Positions 1-9,481 are shown, counted from the first letter of the stretch. The stretch is 64,000 nt of DNA from Pontibacter qinzhouensis (GCF_008017455.1 NZ_VRTY01000001.1:62001-126000); one strand, 5' to 3'. The notes: generated from the letters alone by a model not told the origin. Numbers and translations: made by a program.

Positions 1-1364
1 GTCACAAACTTGCCACCTCTGTCTATTAACACAATAAGCGAGGTTTTCGGAAACTGCAGTTCTACAATAGATTTTCCAATTGCCGTACTTTGGCTTTGCA
101 GTACCAGTTCCACCAGCGCATTTTTGGCATCGTAGCCCATCTCCTCCCCCAACCGGATTCTCTTAGGCCGTGTATCATGCTCACTCAGGTTGAGCCATCG
201 GGCTACTACTGACAGGGTGGTACCCTGCAACATAACAGAGGTAAGCACAATAAAAAATACGATATTAAAAATCATATCAGACTTTTCGACACCAGCCAAC
301 AAGGGGTAAGTTGCAAACACAATAGGCACAGCTCCTCTTAGGCCAACCCAGGATATATACAATTTCTCTTTGTTCGAAGACTTTGAAAAAGCAAGACCAA
401 TGTAGACACTTATCGGGCGGGCCACTAATATAAGAAACATAGATATAAGTACTCCTGTGCCTATTACTGGTATTATCTGCGACGGAAAAACCAGCAACCC
501 CAGCGTGAGGAACATCAGAATCTGCATGAGCCAGGCCACTCCGTCGTAAAATTTAATTAAACTGCCTTTGTGTATGAAGTTCTTATTGCCAAGGATTACA
601 CCCGCCACATAAACCGCCAGAAAGCCATTACCGCTAATAAGATTGGTGAAGGCATACGTAAAAATAACCATCCCTAGAGTTAGAGCAGGGTATAGCCCAT
701 CTTGCTCTAATTTGATATTATTAATAACCCACGCCATAACCCGCCCCATTACCACGCCCATTACAGCGCCAATACTCATCTGAAGAAAAAACATGGGCAC
801 CAACTGCAGAATGCCAGCCTCTTCCTGGTTCATTACCAAGTATGTAAGGCTAACAGTAAGAAAGTACGCCATGGGGTCGTTACTGCCCGACTCCAGTTCC
901 AGGGTAGGGCGCAGGTTGTTCTTTAGTCCGATGTTTTTGGAACGAAGAATAGAGAATACCGCAGCCGCATCGGTCGAGGAAACAATAGATCCCAGTAGCA
1001 AGCCCTCCAGCAATGTAAAGTCCGCGACTAAGGAAACAAATGTACCGAGCAGCATCGCCGTAATAAAAACCCCCAGCGTAGAAAGCGACACGCCACGCCA
1101 CAGCACAGGCTTTATGCTCTCCCAGCGCGTATCCAAACCACCTGAGAAAAGGATCAGAGTTAGTGCGATGGACCCGATAGATTGTGCTGAGAGAGGGTCG
1201 TTAAAATGAACGCGGCCAATCCCTTCTGAACCAGCCAGCATGCCCACTCCCAGAAACAGGATCAGGGCAGGAATGCCAAACCTTCCCAAACTTTTACTAA
1301 TTACTATACTGATAAGCAGTAAGGTTGAGGCTCCAAGTAATATGTCTTCGATCGTAAAATTCAT
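1..1364 (-). CDS. Potassium/proton antiporter, CPA1 family (NhaP2/CvrA-like), 3' end cut by window edge
   Basis: Polytopic inner-membrane cation/proton antiporter. The minus strand is open from an ATG at 1364 to the window edge (about 454 residues visible, no stop), so the C-terminus is missing. Seen: many hydrophobic segments; the SSTDAAAV motif near residue 130 and ESGSNDP near residue 160, where the Asn-Asp pair is typical of electroneutral CPA1 exchangers; and after residue about 400 a hydrophilic stretch resembling the start of a TrkA-C (RCK-C) domain. That domain at this place favours the NhaP2 subgroup (K+/H+) over plain Na+/H+ antiporters. One interspersed repeat lies just upstream, between this gene and kynU. 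Ion specificity is inferred from family only. Confidence 0.88.
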   Translation of the reverse strand, partial: MNFTIEDILLGASTLLLISIVISKSLGRFGIPALILFLGVGMLAGSEGIGRVHFNDPLSAQSIGSIALTLILFSGGLDTRWESIKPVLWRGVSLSTLGVFITAMLLGTFVSLVADFTLLEGLLLGSIVSSTDAAAVFSILRSKNIGLKNNLRPTLELESGSNDPMAYFLTVSLTYLVMNQEEAGILQLVPMFFLQMSIGAVMGVVMGRVMAWVINNIKLEQDGLYPALTLGMVIFTYAFTNLISGNGFLAVYVAGVILGNKNFIHKGSLIKFYDGVAWLMQILMFLTLGLLVFPSQIIPVIGTGVLISMFLILVARPISVYIGLAFSKSSNKEKLYISWVGLRGAVPIVFATYPLLAGVEKSDMIFNIVFFIVLTSVMLQGTTLSVVARWLNLSEHDTRPKRIRLGEEMGYDAKNALVELVLQSQSTAIGKSIVELQFPKTSLIVLIDRGGKFV

Positions 1365-1413
1365 CTGCTGCTGTTTTTCATCATAAATTTAATTCACAAA
1401 AGTTCATATTATT

Positions 1414-1472
1414 TAAATTATTCTAATAAAAATGTCCTTCCGAAGATAAAAAGTCCTTTTAGCCCTCAGGGT
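1414..1472 (-). repeat. Interspersed repeat copy 1
   Basis: Member of the 19-copy intergenic family. Conserved blocks CTTCGGAAGGAC and ATTAGAATAATTT are intact; the first block is degenerate (ACCCTGAGG). It lies in sense orientation between the kynU stop and the antiporter start. Confidence 0.8.
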
Positions 1473-1493
1473 TGCACAGGGCTGGTATCTGCC

Positions 1494-2771
1494 TTACAGC
1501 TTTCCGGTTAGGCAAACGCGCAACACTTCGGCAAAACGGTATACTTCTTCAAAGCTATTGTACAGGGGCGTGGGTGCCACCCTGATAACGTTGGGCTCGC
1601 GGTAATCGACAATAATGCCCGCTTCCATCAGCAGGTCGAAAAGCTGGCGGGCGTTCTGCTTCACCAGCAACGAAAGCTGGCAGCCACGTGCCTGCGGGTC
1701 GCGGGGCGTAATTACCTCCAGCTGGCTTTTGTCTGCTCCTATCTCATCTATCAGAAACTCCAGGAAACCGGTTAGTTGCTCGCTCTTCGCCCGCAACTGC
1801 TCCATACCGGCTTCATCGAATAACTCCAGCGCGGCACGATGCACAGCCATGGGCAGAATCTGGGCGTTGCTTAGTTGCCAGCCAGCCGCACCAGGCATGG
1901 GTATAAAGCCCTTCTTCATCTGGAACCGCTCTTTTACCTCGTGGCCCCACCAACCGGCAAAGCGCGGCAGGGCAGCGTTGTGGGCGTGGCGCTCGTGCAC
2001 AAATACGCCGGAGGTGCCGCCGGGGCCGGAGTTCATGTATTTGTAGGTGCACCACACGGCAAAATCTACGTTCCAGTCGTGGAGGTGCAGCAGCACGTTA
2101 CCGGCAGCGTGTGCCAGGTCGAAGCCTACAAAGGCACCTGCCGCCTGGCCTGCTTTGGTAATAGCCTCCATATCGAACACCTGGCCGGTATAGTAGTTAA
2201 TGCCGCCCATCATTACCAGCGCCAGTTCCTCTTTGTGAGCTTCTATACTTGCCAGAATATCTTCGGTTCGCAGCGTGTGCTCACCCTCCCGCGGAAACAG
2301 CTCCACCACTGCCTCATCGGGGTTATAGCCATGGAACCTTGCCTGCGACTCCAGCGCATACTGGTCCGATGGGAAAGCACCACCTTCGGTTATAATTTTG
2401 AAGCGCTTGCCCTGCGGCCGGTAAAACGATACCAGCATGAGGTGCAGGTTTACGGTGAGCTGGTTCATAACTACCACCTCCAGCGGCCTGGCTCCTACTA
2501 CACGGGCTGTTGCCTCTGTCAGCAGCTCGTGGTAGTGCAGCCAGGGTGTGTCGGTTTTAAAATGGCCTTCAACGGCAAAATCGGCCCAGTTCTGCATTTC
2601 GTGGTCGAGGTAAGCCTGCGCCGATTTTGGCTGAAGCCCCAGGGAATTGCCGCAAAAGTAAATCGCGTCCTGCTTGTTTAGTTGAGGCGCGTAGAAACGA
2701 TCCTTTAAATGCCGGAGCGGGTCTTTCTGGTCCTGTTCCTGCGCAAAGGCAAGGGTATTGCTGTAGTTCAT
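1494..2771 (-). CDS. kynU: Kynureninase
   Basis: Cytoplasmic PLP enzyme that cleaves 3-hydroxykynurenine or kynurenine to (3-hydroxy)anthranilate plus alanine. The 425-residue length is normal. Seen: fold-type I features in order, FPSDQYA (133-139), the cofactor Asp/His region FDLAHA (217-222), and the Schiff-base Lys244 in CTYKYMNSGPG. ATG start at 2771. It is the last gene of a minus-strand run HAAO - ACMSD - KynU, though 295 bp containing repeat copy 2 separate it from ACMSD, so it may have its own promoter. With ACMSD and HAAO present this is tryptophan/3-hydroxyanthranilate degradation or the NAD quinolinate branch point. No tryptophan dioxygenase or kynurenine monooxygenase is in the window. 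Confidence 0.95.
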   Translation of the reverse strand: MNYSNTLAFAQEQDQKDPLRHLKDRFYAPQLNKQDAIYFCGNSLGLQPKSAQAYLDHEMQNWADFAVEGHFKTDTPWLHYHELLTEATARVVGARPLEVVVMNQLTVNLHLMLVSFYRPQGKRFKIITEGGAFPSDQYALESQARFHGYNPDEAVVELFPREGEHTLRTEDILASIEAHKEELALVMMGGINYYTGQVFDMEAITKAGQAAGAFVGFDLAHAAGNVLLHLHDWNVDFAVWCTYKYMNSGPGGTSGVFVHERHAHNAALPRFAGWWGHEVKERFQMKKGFIPMPGAAGWQLSNAQILPMAVHRAALELFDEAGMEQLRAKSEQLTGFLEFLIDEIGADKSQLEVITPRDPQARGCQLSLLVKQNARQLFDLLMEAGIIVDYREPNVIRVAPTPLYNSFEEVYRFAEVLRVCLTGKL

Positions 2772-2995
2772 GCGGTTGTAGCTGTGGTAGTAGGTTTGTT
2801 TTGCAAGTAGTGTTTAGTACTCTTTTCGGCTAATATAGTTAATTGTGGTGGTTTAGCAGAGGCTGATCGTGTGTCTCAAACTAATGATTGGCCCTTACCC
2901 GGTAGTTTACAGGATGAACAGCATACGGTAAATCTTTAAATTAAAGAGTCAACCATTTAGCCATTAAACAATTTAACAATCAACAACTAACAATT

Positions 2996-3053
2996 AAATT
3001 TTTCTAATGAAAATGGCCTTCCGAAGGTATTTTGCTAAAAGGAGGTCAAGGGT
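2996..3053 (-). repeat. Interspersed repeat copy 2
   Basis: Near-consensus member: ACCCTTGAC block, spacer, CTTCGGAAGGCC, then ATTTTCATTAGAAAAATTT. It starts 14 bp after the ACMSD stop, in sense orientation. Its AT-rich end runs into a spacer built from words such as TTAGCCATTAAAC and CAACAACTAACAATTAA that recur beside other copies. Confidence 0.85.
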
Positions 3054-3066
3054 ATAAGGACGAAAA

Positions 3067-4143
3067 CTATCTTCTTGCTGAGCTGGTGCTGGCTTTCACG
3101 AACTGCTCTTTCTGCAGGTTAAGCCACTCCAGTGCCGTGCCGTGCAGCAGGCGTTCTTTCTCAGCAGCATCGTATGCCATCGACTCGATGAGTTTGCCAG
3201 GTGCTGCCTCTCCAAGCGGAAAAGGGTAATCGGAGCCGAGGGCGATACTGTTGGAGCCGAGGGTTTGCACCAGGTAGTCGAGGGCCAGCGGGTCGTGCAC
3301 CAGCGAGTCTACGTAAAAGCGGCCCAGGTACGATCGTGGGTTCACGTTGTTGTCTACGGCACAAAGGTCGGGGCGCACCTCGAAGCCATGCGCAATACGG
3401 CCAATGGTAGCCGGAAAAGAACCTCCACCGTGCGCAAAAGCCACCCGCAGCTTTGGCAGCCGCTCCAGCACACCGCTAAATATGAGGGAGCAAATGGCCA
3501 TGGTGGTTTCGGCGGGCATGCCTACCAGCCAGGGCAGCCAGTACTTGGTCATGCGTTTTTTGCCGAGCATATCCCAGGGGTGCACAAAAATGGCGGCCCC
3601 CAGTTCTTCTGCCGCCTGAAAAACAGGAAAAAGCTCAGGTGCATCTAAGTTAAACTCGTTCACATGCGTGCCGATCTGGATACCGGCCATGCCCAATTCC
3701 TTCATGCTGCGCTCCAGCTCCTTTATGGCCAGGTCGGCATCCTGCATGGGCAAGGTGCTCAGGCCCACAAAACGGTCGGGGTAATCGGCTACCACACCGG
3801 CAATGTGGTCGTTCAGCATCCGCGACAGGTCGTAGGTGTGTTCCGGTTTGGCCCAGTAGTTAAACATGACCGGCACCGTAGACAGCACCTGCACCCCCAC
3901 CTTTGTACCGTTGCAATCGTGCAGGCGCACAGTTGGATCCCAGCTGTTGTCCTGAATTTCGCGGAAGAACTTGCCATCCATCATCATGCGGGCGCAGCAG
4001 GGCTTGTGGTGCTCCAGCCGCACAAAACCGCCATAGCCATAGCGCTCCCGCAAATTCGGCCACGTTTTGGGCAGGATATGCGTGTGTATGTCGATCTTCA
4101 ACAGATCGGCAGGAGGCAGTATAGAAGGCGTTTGTTTTGGCAT
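3067..4143 (-). CDS. nbaD: 2-amino-3-carboxymuconate-6-semialdehyde decarboxylase (ACMSD)
   Basis: Zinc amidohydrolase-fold decarboxylase that converts ACMS to 2-aminomuconate-6-semialdehyde, diverting carbon away from quinolinate/NAD. Length 358 is slightly above usual because of an N-terminal extension of about 11 residues. Seen: metal ligands H20 and H22 (DIHTH), H188 (HPWD) and D305 (GSDYP), and His238 (AHGGG). The spacing matches characterised ACMSD enzymes (H9, H11, H177, D294, H228) shifted by 10-11. ATG start; stop codon TAG, which is relevant because TAG is therefore a functional stop in this genome. Downstream of HAAO and upstream of kynU, with a REP-like pair and repeat copy 3 in the HAAO-ACMSD gap. 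Confidence 0.94.
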   Translation of the reverse strand: MPKQTPSILPPADLLKIDIHTHILPKTWPNLRERYGYGGFVRLEHHKPCCARMMMDGKFFREIQDNSWDPTVRLHDCNGTKVGVQVLSTVPVMFNYWAKPEHTYDLSRMLNDHIAGVVADYPDRFVGLSTLPMQDADLAIKELERSMKELGMAGIQIGTHVNEFNLDAPELFPVFQAAEELGAAIFVHPWDMLGKKRMTKYWLPWLVGMPAETTMAICSLIFSGVLERLPKLRVAFAHGGGSFPATIGRIAHGFEVRPDLCAVDNNVNPRSYLGRFYVDSLVHDPLALDYLVQTLGSNSIALGSDYPFPLGEAAPGKLIESMAYDAAEKERLLHGTALEWLNLQKEQFVKASTSSARR

Positions 4144-4209
4144 GTTGGAGTAAAAGGAAGTGGCGGAGCTAGTATATACGAGCGGTACCTACTGAAGCAA
4201 CAATTAATT

Positions 4210-4330
4210 ATGGCGCGAGCGTCCTCGCTCGTGTCTACTATTCTGAGGCTTCCGCCCGAACTATGGCTTTACTTTCATGCGGCCAGAGGCCCCGAAATAA
4301 GCATCACGAGCGAAGACGCTCGCGCTAGAA
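4210..4330. repeat. REP-like inverted pair (BIME/MITE-like, about 120 bp)
   Basis: Two inverted copies of a GC-rich hairpin lie 72 bp apart: GCGCGAGCGTCCTCGCTCGTG at 4213-4233 and its near-complement CACGAGCGAAGACGCTCGCG at 4305-4324. Each forms a 6-bp CGAGCG/CGCTCG stem with a four-base loop. A diverged single relative lies at 30297-30350. The arrangement is like REP doublets mobilised by RAYT transposases; no transposase is in the window. Confidence 0.75.
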
Positions 4331-4353
4331 ATACTTTTGACTAACGTAAAACC

Positions 4354-4412
4354 AAATTATTCTAATCAAAAAGCCCTTCCAAAGCTTAAACAGATCAAAA
4401 GGGGTCAAGGGT
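4354..4412 (-). repeat. Interspersed repeat copy 3, abutting the HAAO stop codon
   Basis: The ACCCTTGAC block begins on the base immediately after the TAA stop of the 3-hydroxyanthranilate dioxygenase gene (sense orientation). CTTTGGAAGG and ATTAGAATAATTT blocks follow. Confidence 0.82.
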
Positions 4413-4940
4413 TTAGGCAGGTTTGGAAGGTGGTGCCATAACCTCGCCGCAGTTTTTGCAGGTGCGGCGTTCTTCGTTTTCCCAGAAATTGTTCATAATT
4501 ACAGGCAGCTGCCCCACTATGTCGGTTACGTCGGCATATTCTTCGTAAAGTTTGGTGCCGCAGTTCTCGCAGAACCACAGAAAACCATCTTGCTCGCCTG
4601 CCTTGCGGTAGCGCTCTATTACCAGGCCAATGGTGTTGGCGGGGCGGCGCGGCGAGTGTGGCACTTTGGGCGGCAGCAAAAATATCTCGCCCTCCTTTAT
4701 CGGGATATCCACAGGTTTGCCGTCTTCAATAATCTTGAGTACAATGTCGCCTTCCAGCTGGTAAAAAAACTCCTCGCCTTCGTCGTAGTGGTAGTCTTTG
4801 CGGGCGTTGGGGCCGCCTACCACCATCACAATAAAATCGTCGTTGGCTTTAAAAACCTGCTGGTTTCCTACAGGTGGTTTCAGCAGGTGCCGGTGGTCTT
4901 CTATCCATTGCTTAAAGTTGAAAGGTTTTGCTACAGCCAT
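4413..4940 (-). CDS. nbaC: 3-hydroxyanthranilate 3,4-dioxygenase
   Basis: Cytoplasmic Fe(II) cupin dioxygenase that opens 3-hydroxyanthranilate to ACMS, the ACMSD substrate. I place the start at ATG 4940 (175 aa), preceded by a purine-rich AAGAAGAGAAA, rather than the in-frame TTG at 4970. Seen with this numbering: iron ligands H51, E57, H95; substrate residues R47, R99, E110; and a C-terminal rubredoxin-like site C124, C127, C161, C164, typical of bacterial (not animal) enzymes. First gene of the minus-strand kynurenine run; divergent from the metallophosphoesterase gene at 5200. Confidence 0.95.
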   Translation of the reverse strand: MAVAKPFNFKQWIEDHRHLLKPPVGNQQVFKANDDFIVMVVGGPNARKDYHYDEGEEFFYQLEGDIVLKIIEDGKPVDIPIKEGEIFLLPPKVPHSPRRPANTIGLVIERYRKAGEQDGFLWFCENCGTKLYEEYADVTDIVGQLPVIMNNFWENEERRTCKNCGEVMAPPSKPA

Positions 4941-5199
4941 TTTCTCTTCTTGTTTTTGATGATAACCCAAGTTACGAAAAAGCGGCAGAAACAGGCAAAA
5001 GGCTCCTCCAGGTAACCAAGATTATCTGAACAAATAACACTTGCCAGGGCAGCACCTGTGGCTCCTGAAAATCTTTTAAACTCAGGACCCGATTAAAAGT
5101 ATATAAGCAGAACAGCCAGGCAGCCAGTTTTCCGGATCACACGCTATCTTAGTAAAAAAGTACCGTGTGTGCAGGCCCTGCTACTTGTACCCAACAATC

Positions 5200-8100
5200 A
5201 TGAAACACGCTTTACAGGCCACCCTACTTTTTATTTGCGCACTCAATATCTTCTCCTGCCGAAGCAGCAAAATATACTATGGCCCCGAAGCCGGCAACTG
5301 GCAGGAACAGCAGCTACCCGATACCGCTGAGCTGGCTTACACGGTGTATTTGCTGGGCGATGCCGGCGCTCCCAAACCAGAGGAACCCACATTTAAACTA
5401 CTCAAGTCGCAGCTGGACCGTGACCCGAACAGCACGCTGGTAGTGCTTGGTGATAACCTCTACCACAACGGTCTTTCAGAAGAAGGTGCGGCTGGCAGAG
5501 ACGTGCAGGAGCAACGCCTCGACGACCAGATAAACCTGGCAGCTGATTACCAGGGCCAGGTGTTTTTTGTACCCGGCAACCACGACTGGGATTATATGGG
5601 CCCCAAAGGTCTGGAGAAAATTAACAGGCAGGAGCAGTACGTGGAGCAGAAGCTGAACCGTGGCAACACCTTTGTACCCGACAATGGCTGCCCCGGCCCC
5701 TTTACCGCTACCCTGCACAACGATGTGGTGTTTATTGGCTTCGACTCGCAGTGGTGGCTGCACCGGCACGAAAAACCTTACGGCCCCAACAGCGGCTGCC
5801 AGGCCACCAACGAAACAGAAATGCTGCAGAAAATAGAGCAGATACTGGAGCAGAGCAAAGGCAAGCACGTGGTGGTATCGGCGCACCATCCGTTTTTCAG
5901 TAACAGCAACCACGGCGGCTACTATTCTATTCTGGACCACCTGTTCCCGCTCCGGCTCATCCGCGATGGCCTGTACATACCCCTGCCGGTTATTGGTTCG
6001 CTTTATCCTTTCTTCCGGAAGTTTGGAGGTGTAGACCAGGATATTCCGCACTTCCGGTACCAACAGCTCATTAACGAGCTTACCCGCATCTTTACCCGCT
6101 ACGACAATATTATTTACACGGCCGGCCACGACCACAACCTGCAACTGCACCGCACCGATCGGTTTGTGCACATCATCAGCGGGTCGGGCTGCAAATCGAA
6201 CCATACCGAAAGAGGCAACAACGCTACCTTTGTGCACAACGAGAAAGGCTTTGTAAAGCTGCTTTACTACAGCAACGGCGATGCCTGGACCGAGTTCTGG
6301 ACTCCTGAAGGTGACGGTACAACCGGCCAGGTTAATTATCGTGAAAAGCTCTACAACAGGAAGTTTGCAGACGCAACTACTGTTTGCCCCGACACCCTAT
6401 TGGCCGACAGCCACACCACCCTTACCCCCAGCCCCAACGGGCTGGACAAGCACCCGCTGGCCGGGCTACTGCTCCGTCGCCATTACAAACAGGAATGGAA
6501 CACGCCAGTGCAGGTACCCCTGCTGAACCTGGGCAGTCCGGAGCACAAACTGGCACCTTATGGCGTCAGCACAAACCAGGATAAGTACCTGCTCCGGCTG
6601 CAGAACACCAATGGGTTTGAGTTCAGCTTCAGGCCCCTGCTCCGAAACTCGCTCCTGACGGTGCCCATGCGCTACCGGCACGCGGGCTCCATAGAACAGC
6701 TCCGCGATACCTGGCTCCCCTCGCAGCACCCTTACGCGCCGCTTGTAGTCAGCCACCTCGAAAAAGCAGCCTGCATTCTCACCACCTCTCCAACGCTCTA
6801 TTTTTTGTCGGAAGAGGCATGCCTGGGGCTATACCAGGAGCAGTTCAAAAATAAACTCGGCTACCTGGAACCAGATGCAGAAGATTACCATGCGGAGTTG
6901 CTTTCTGATAAACCTTCTCCTCCGGTGCTTAGTTACAACAGCTTATTGCTGGAACTGGAGCGCAACCACCAACACGTTATAGATGCCAGAGCCTTCGCTA
7001 AAGTCCGCCTCCTCGACATGCTTGTTGGCGACTGGGACAGGCACGAGGCGCAGTACGACTGGGCACAGACAAGGCAAAACGAGCATATTGTGTACCTGCC
7101 TATTCCGGAAGACCGCGATAATGCCTTTTTTTACTTTAACGGGCTTGTGCCTTGGCTGGCAAGCCGGGCATGGGGGGTACGGGAGCTGCAGCATTTCAGC
7201 TACAACATCACGCGCCTCAAAGACCTGAACAACGAAGCCCGTAACCTGGACCGGCGCTTGCTCGGGAGCCTGACTCCTGCCGATTGGGTAGCCATTGCCG
7301 ATTCTTTGCAGCAAGCGCTCACCGACCAGGTACTGGATTCGGCGGTGCGCCAGATGCCACCGGAAGTATACCATTTTCATGGAAATGAGATAGCCGCCAA
7401 GTTAAAGTCGCGGCGCATGCAGCTGCAGGAGGTAGCGCAAAAATACGCGCACCTGCTCTCCCGGTATGTAGATGTGTACGGCAGCGAACAGCAGGAGCGG
7501 TTTGAGGTAGTACGGCAGCAGAATGGTACGACCCAAGTACGTGTTTACGCCATCGGCAACACTCCCGACTCACTGCTTTACAGCCGCACCTTCTCTCCTT
7601 CCGAAACAAAAGAAGTGCGCCTGTATGGCCTGGGCGGTCAGGACCAGTACCACATCAGCGGTAGCAAACCAGCTAAAAAAGACATTCTTGTTCGCATTAT
7701 CGGGCACAGAGGACATGGCCGCTACCAGAACACCTACTCCGGCGATACACTGGCTGCTCCACATGTAGAACTTTATAATGTTCATAACCCTAACAACGAT
7801 GCTCTTTTAGTAGACAACACAACCGAAACAGAGGCCGACTTTACATCTGGCGAACTCATTAACAGCCCTGCTTCCGACAGGTTTTTCTACACGCATTTCG
7901 GCCCCGGCATGAGTTTGCTGTACAACCAGGCCGATGGTGTAGTGGTGGGGGCTGGTGTGCAGTATCGTTCCTACAAATTCAGGAGCAACCCTTACGGCTC
8001 GCGGCATACGTTTCTTTATCAGCGGGCGCTCTCCACGGGCATGGCCCGCCTGTTTTACGAAAGTGAGCTGAAGAACTTTGCTTATGACCTGGACCTTATT

Positions 8101-8946
8101 AACAAGGCCTGGGCCTACGCCCCCTATTACAGCATGGGGTTTAGTGGCTATGGCAACAATCCTGCCCCCGCCGATGCCCCTGATCTGGTGCAGCAGGTAG
8201 AGTTCCGGACGGTGCATTTATCGAGCGCCCTGCAAAAGCCTTTTGGTTCTTTCTTTGCAGTTGGTGCAGGTCCTCTGTACGAATATTACCATCTGAGTGA
8301 GCGCCGCAACAGCTGGGTAGCAGACTATTTGCCGGAGCAAGACACCAAGCTTTTTGGCCATAAGCATTACTTTGGTGCCAGCGCCTTTTTTAAAACCAGC
8401 GTAAAAGACAACGACAACAACCCGATGCGCGGGTTGGTTATAAACCTGGAGGCAAACTGGCTGCAGGGGCTGCACAGGGGCGTCGGGCGCTATAGCCGTT
8501 ACCAATACGAAGTGCGGTACTACATGAGCCCGAGCCTGCCGTTTCAGGTAACTTTTGCCGGCAGGTTAGGTGGCGTGGTTAACACCGGAAAATACAGCTT
8601 TTACCAGGGCAGCATGCTGGGCGGAGGCATACTGCCAGACTTCAGTCAGAACCTGCGCGGCTTTTACCGATCCAGGTTCATTGGCGACAGGAGCCTTTAT
8701 ACGAACCTCGAAATGCGAGTCTCCTTGTTCAATTACCGGTTATACCTTTTCCCTGGCAAAATAGGTGTGCTTGGCCTTTACGACAATGGCCGCGTCTGGA
8801 CCCGCACCAACCATACCGGTGGCTGGCACAGCGCCTATGGCGGGGGCATTTGGATGTCGCTTTTTAACCGCATTGTACTTTCTGGCACTGTCGCTCATTC
8901 TGACCAAGGTTCCTTCATCAATATACAGCATGGGTTCTACTTCTAA
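5200..8946 (+). CDS. Metallophosphoesterase fused to BamA/Omp85-like outer-membrane beta-barrel, probable lipoprotein
   Basis: The 1248-residue protein starts at ATG 5200 (the upstream GTG at 5167 gives a poor N-terminus). Seen: signal peptide ending near NIFSC (Cys20), a plausible lipobox; calcineurin-like phosphoesterase motifs GDAG (53-56), GDN (84-86), GNHD (126-129), AHH (228-230) and GHDH (309-312), all metal ligands present; a middle region of about 500 residues of unknown fold; then from about residue 880 aromatic-rich alternating strands ending in QHGFYF, as in Omp85/surface-antigen barrels. Inference: a surface or periplasmic phosphatase anchored by its own barrel. Such fusions occur in Bacteroidota; substrate unknown. 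Monocistronic, with a long AT-rich spacer after it. Confidence 0.82.
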   Translation: MKHALQATLLFICALNIFSCRSSKIYYGPEAGNWQEQQLPDTAELAYTVYLLGDAGAPKPEEPTFKLLKSQLDRDPNSTLVVLGDNLYHNGLSEEGAAGRDVQEQRLDDQINLAADYQGQVFFVPGNHDWDYMGPKGLEKINRQEQYVEQKLNRGNTFVPDNGCPGPFTATLHNDVVFIGFDSQWWLHRHEKPYGPNSGCQATNETEMLQKIEQILEQSKGKHVVVSAHHPFFSNSNHGGYYSILDHLFPLRLIRDGLYIPLPVIGSLYPFFRKFGGVDQDIPHFRYQQLINELTRIFTRYDNIIYTAGHDHNLQLHRTDRFVHIISGSGCKSNHTERGNNATFVHNEKGFVKLLYYSNGDAWTEFWTPEGDGTTGQVNYREKLYNRKFADATTVCPDTLLADSHTTLTPSPNGLDKHPLAGLLLRRHYKQEWNTPVQVPLLNLGSPEHKLAPYGVSTNQDKYLLRLQNTNGFEFSFRPLLRNSLLTVPMRYRHAGSIEQLRDTWLPSQHPYAPLVVSHLEKAACILTTSPTLYFLSEEACLGLYQEQFKNKLGYLEPDAEDYHAELLSDKPSPPVLSYNSLLLELERNHQHVIDARAFAKVRLLDMLVGDWDRHEAQYDWAQTRQNEHIVYLPIPEDRDNAFFYFNGLVPWLASRAWGVRELQHFSYNITRLKDLNNEARNLDRRLLGSLTPADWVAIADSLQQALTDQVLDSAVRQMPPEVYHFHGNEIAAKLKSRRMQLQEVAQKYAHLLSRYVDVYGSEQQERFEVVRQQNGTTQVRVYAIGNTPDSLLYSRTFSPSETKEVRLYGLGGQDQYHISGSKPAKKDILVRIIGHRGHGRYQNTYSGDTLAAPHVELYNVHNPNNDALLVDNTTETEADFTSGELINSPASDRFFYTHFGPGMSLLYNQADGVVVGAGVQYRSYKFRSNPYGSRHTFLYQRALSTGMARLFYESELKNFAYDLDLINKAWAYAPYYSMGFSGYGNNPAPADAPDLVQQVEFRTVHLSSALQKPFGSFFAVGAGPLYEYYHLSERRNSWVADYLPEQDTKLFGHKHYFGASAFFKTSVKDNDNNPMRGLVINLEANWLQGLHRGVGRYSRYQYEVRYYMSPSLPFQVTFAGRLGGVVNTGKYSFYQGSMLGGGILPDFSQNLRGFYRSRFIGDRSLYTNLEMRVSLFNYRLYLFPGKIGVLGLYDNGRVWTRTNHTGGWHSAYGGGIWMSLFNRIVLSGTVAHSDQGSFINIQHGFYF

Positions 8947-9481
8947 TATCCCTGCAGAAAAAATCCTCAATTAAATGAGCAGAGTGAGCTGTACCAGTAC
9001 TTACGAATTTATATACACAGAGCTTTAAAAGCACCTCCGCTTCAGCAGATATATCTTGTGTAGTAACATAGAATAGATGATACAATTATTAACAGCGGAA
9101 ATATTTCATCATCTAAGAATTTAACAACTTTAAAAAACGCTTTATATAGGATTTTTTATATTAAAATGATTTCTATAATATTTTAAATTTTTTGAATTTA
9201 ATATAAATTTAATACGTAACTCATAAGGTTTAAATCATCCAATATCAGCTTAACAAAACAGCCACCACACGCCAAAATAGCACATTTTAAGTAATTTTCT
9301 TCGTCCAGGCAACAGCTACTCCTTCTTTTTTTTCATACAGGAATGTTTCTATTTAAAATAATAGTATAATTTTGAACTTATTACTTTAAATTAAACTTAA
9401 CCCAACAAGTTTTATCTTGTTATACTTCAACAGAATTTCAACCGTTTCCGATTCCAAATCAACCTCAAACAAACTTAATGT
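8947..9481. other. AT-rich intergenic region, no gene seen
   Basis: About 535 bp, extremely AT-rich at 9060-9230 and 9340-9470. It is presumably the 3' end of the barrel gene plus the leader of the adhesin gene. TTTATCTTG near 9410 is a weak match to a Bacteroidota -7 box. No convincing terminator, ORF or interspersed repeat copy. Confidence 0.5.

Noticed and set aside
1875..2681. Long frame antisense to kynU, and similar frames antisense to the 5200 gene, DPP-IV, rfbB and others
   Set aside because: They mirror codon bias of well-identified genes on the other strand and have no recognisable protein motifs.
4941..4970. TTG start adding ten residues to HAAO
   Set aside because: Metal-ligand numbering matches characterised enzymes only from ATG 4940, which also has a purine-rich upstream stretch.
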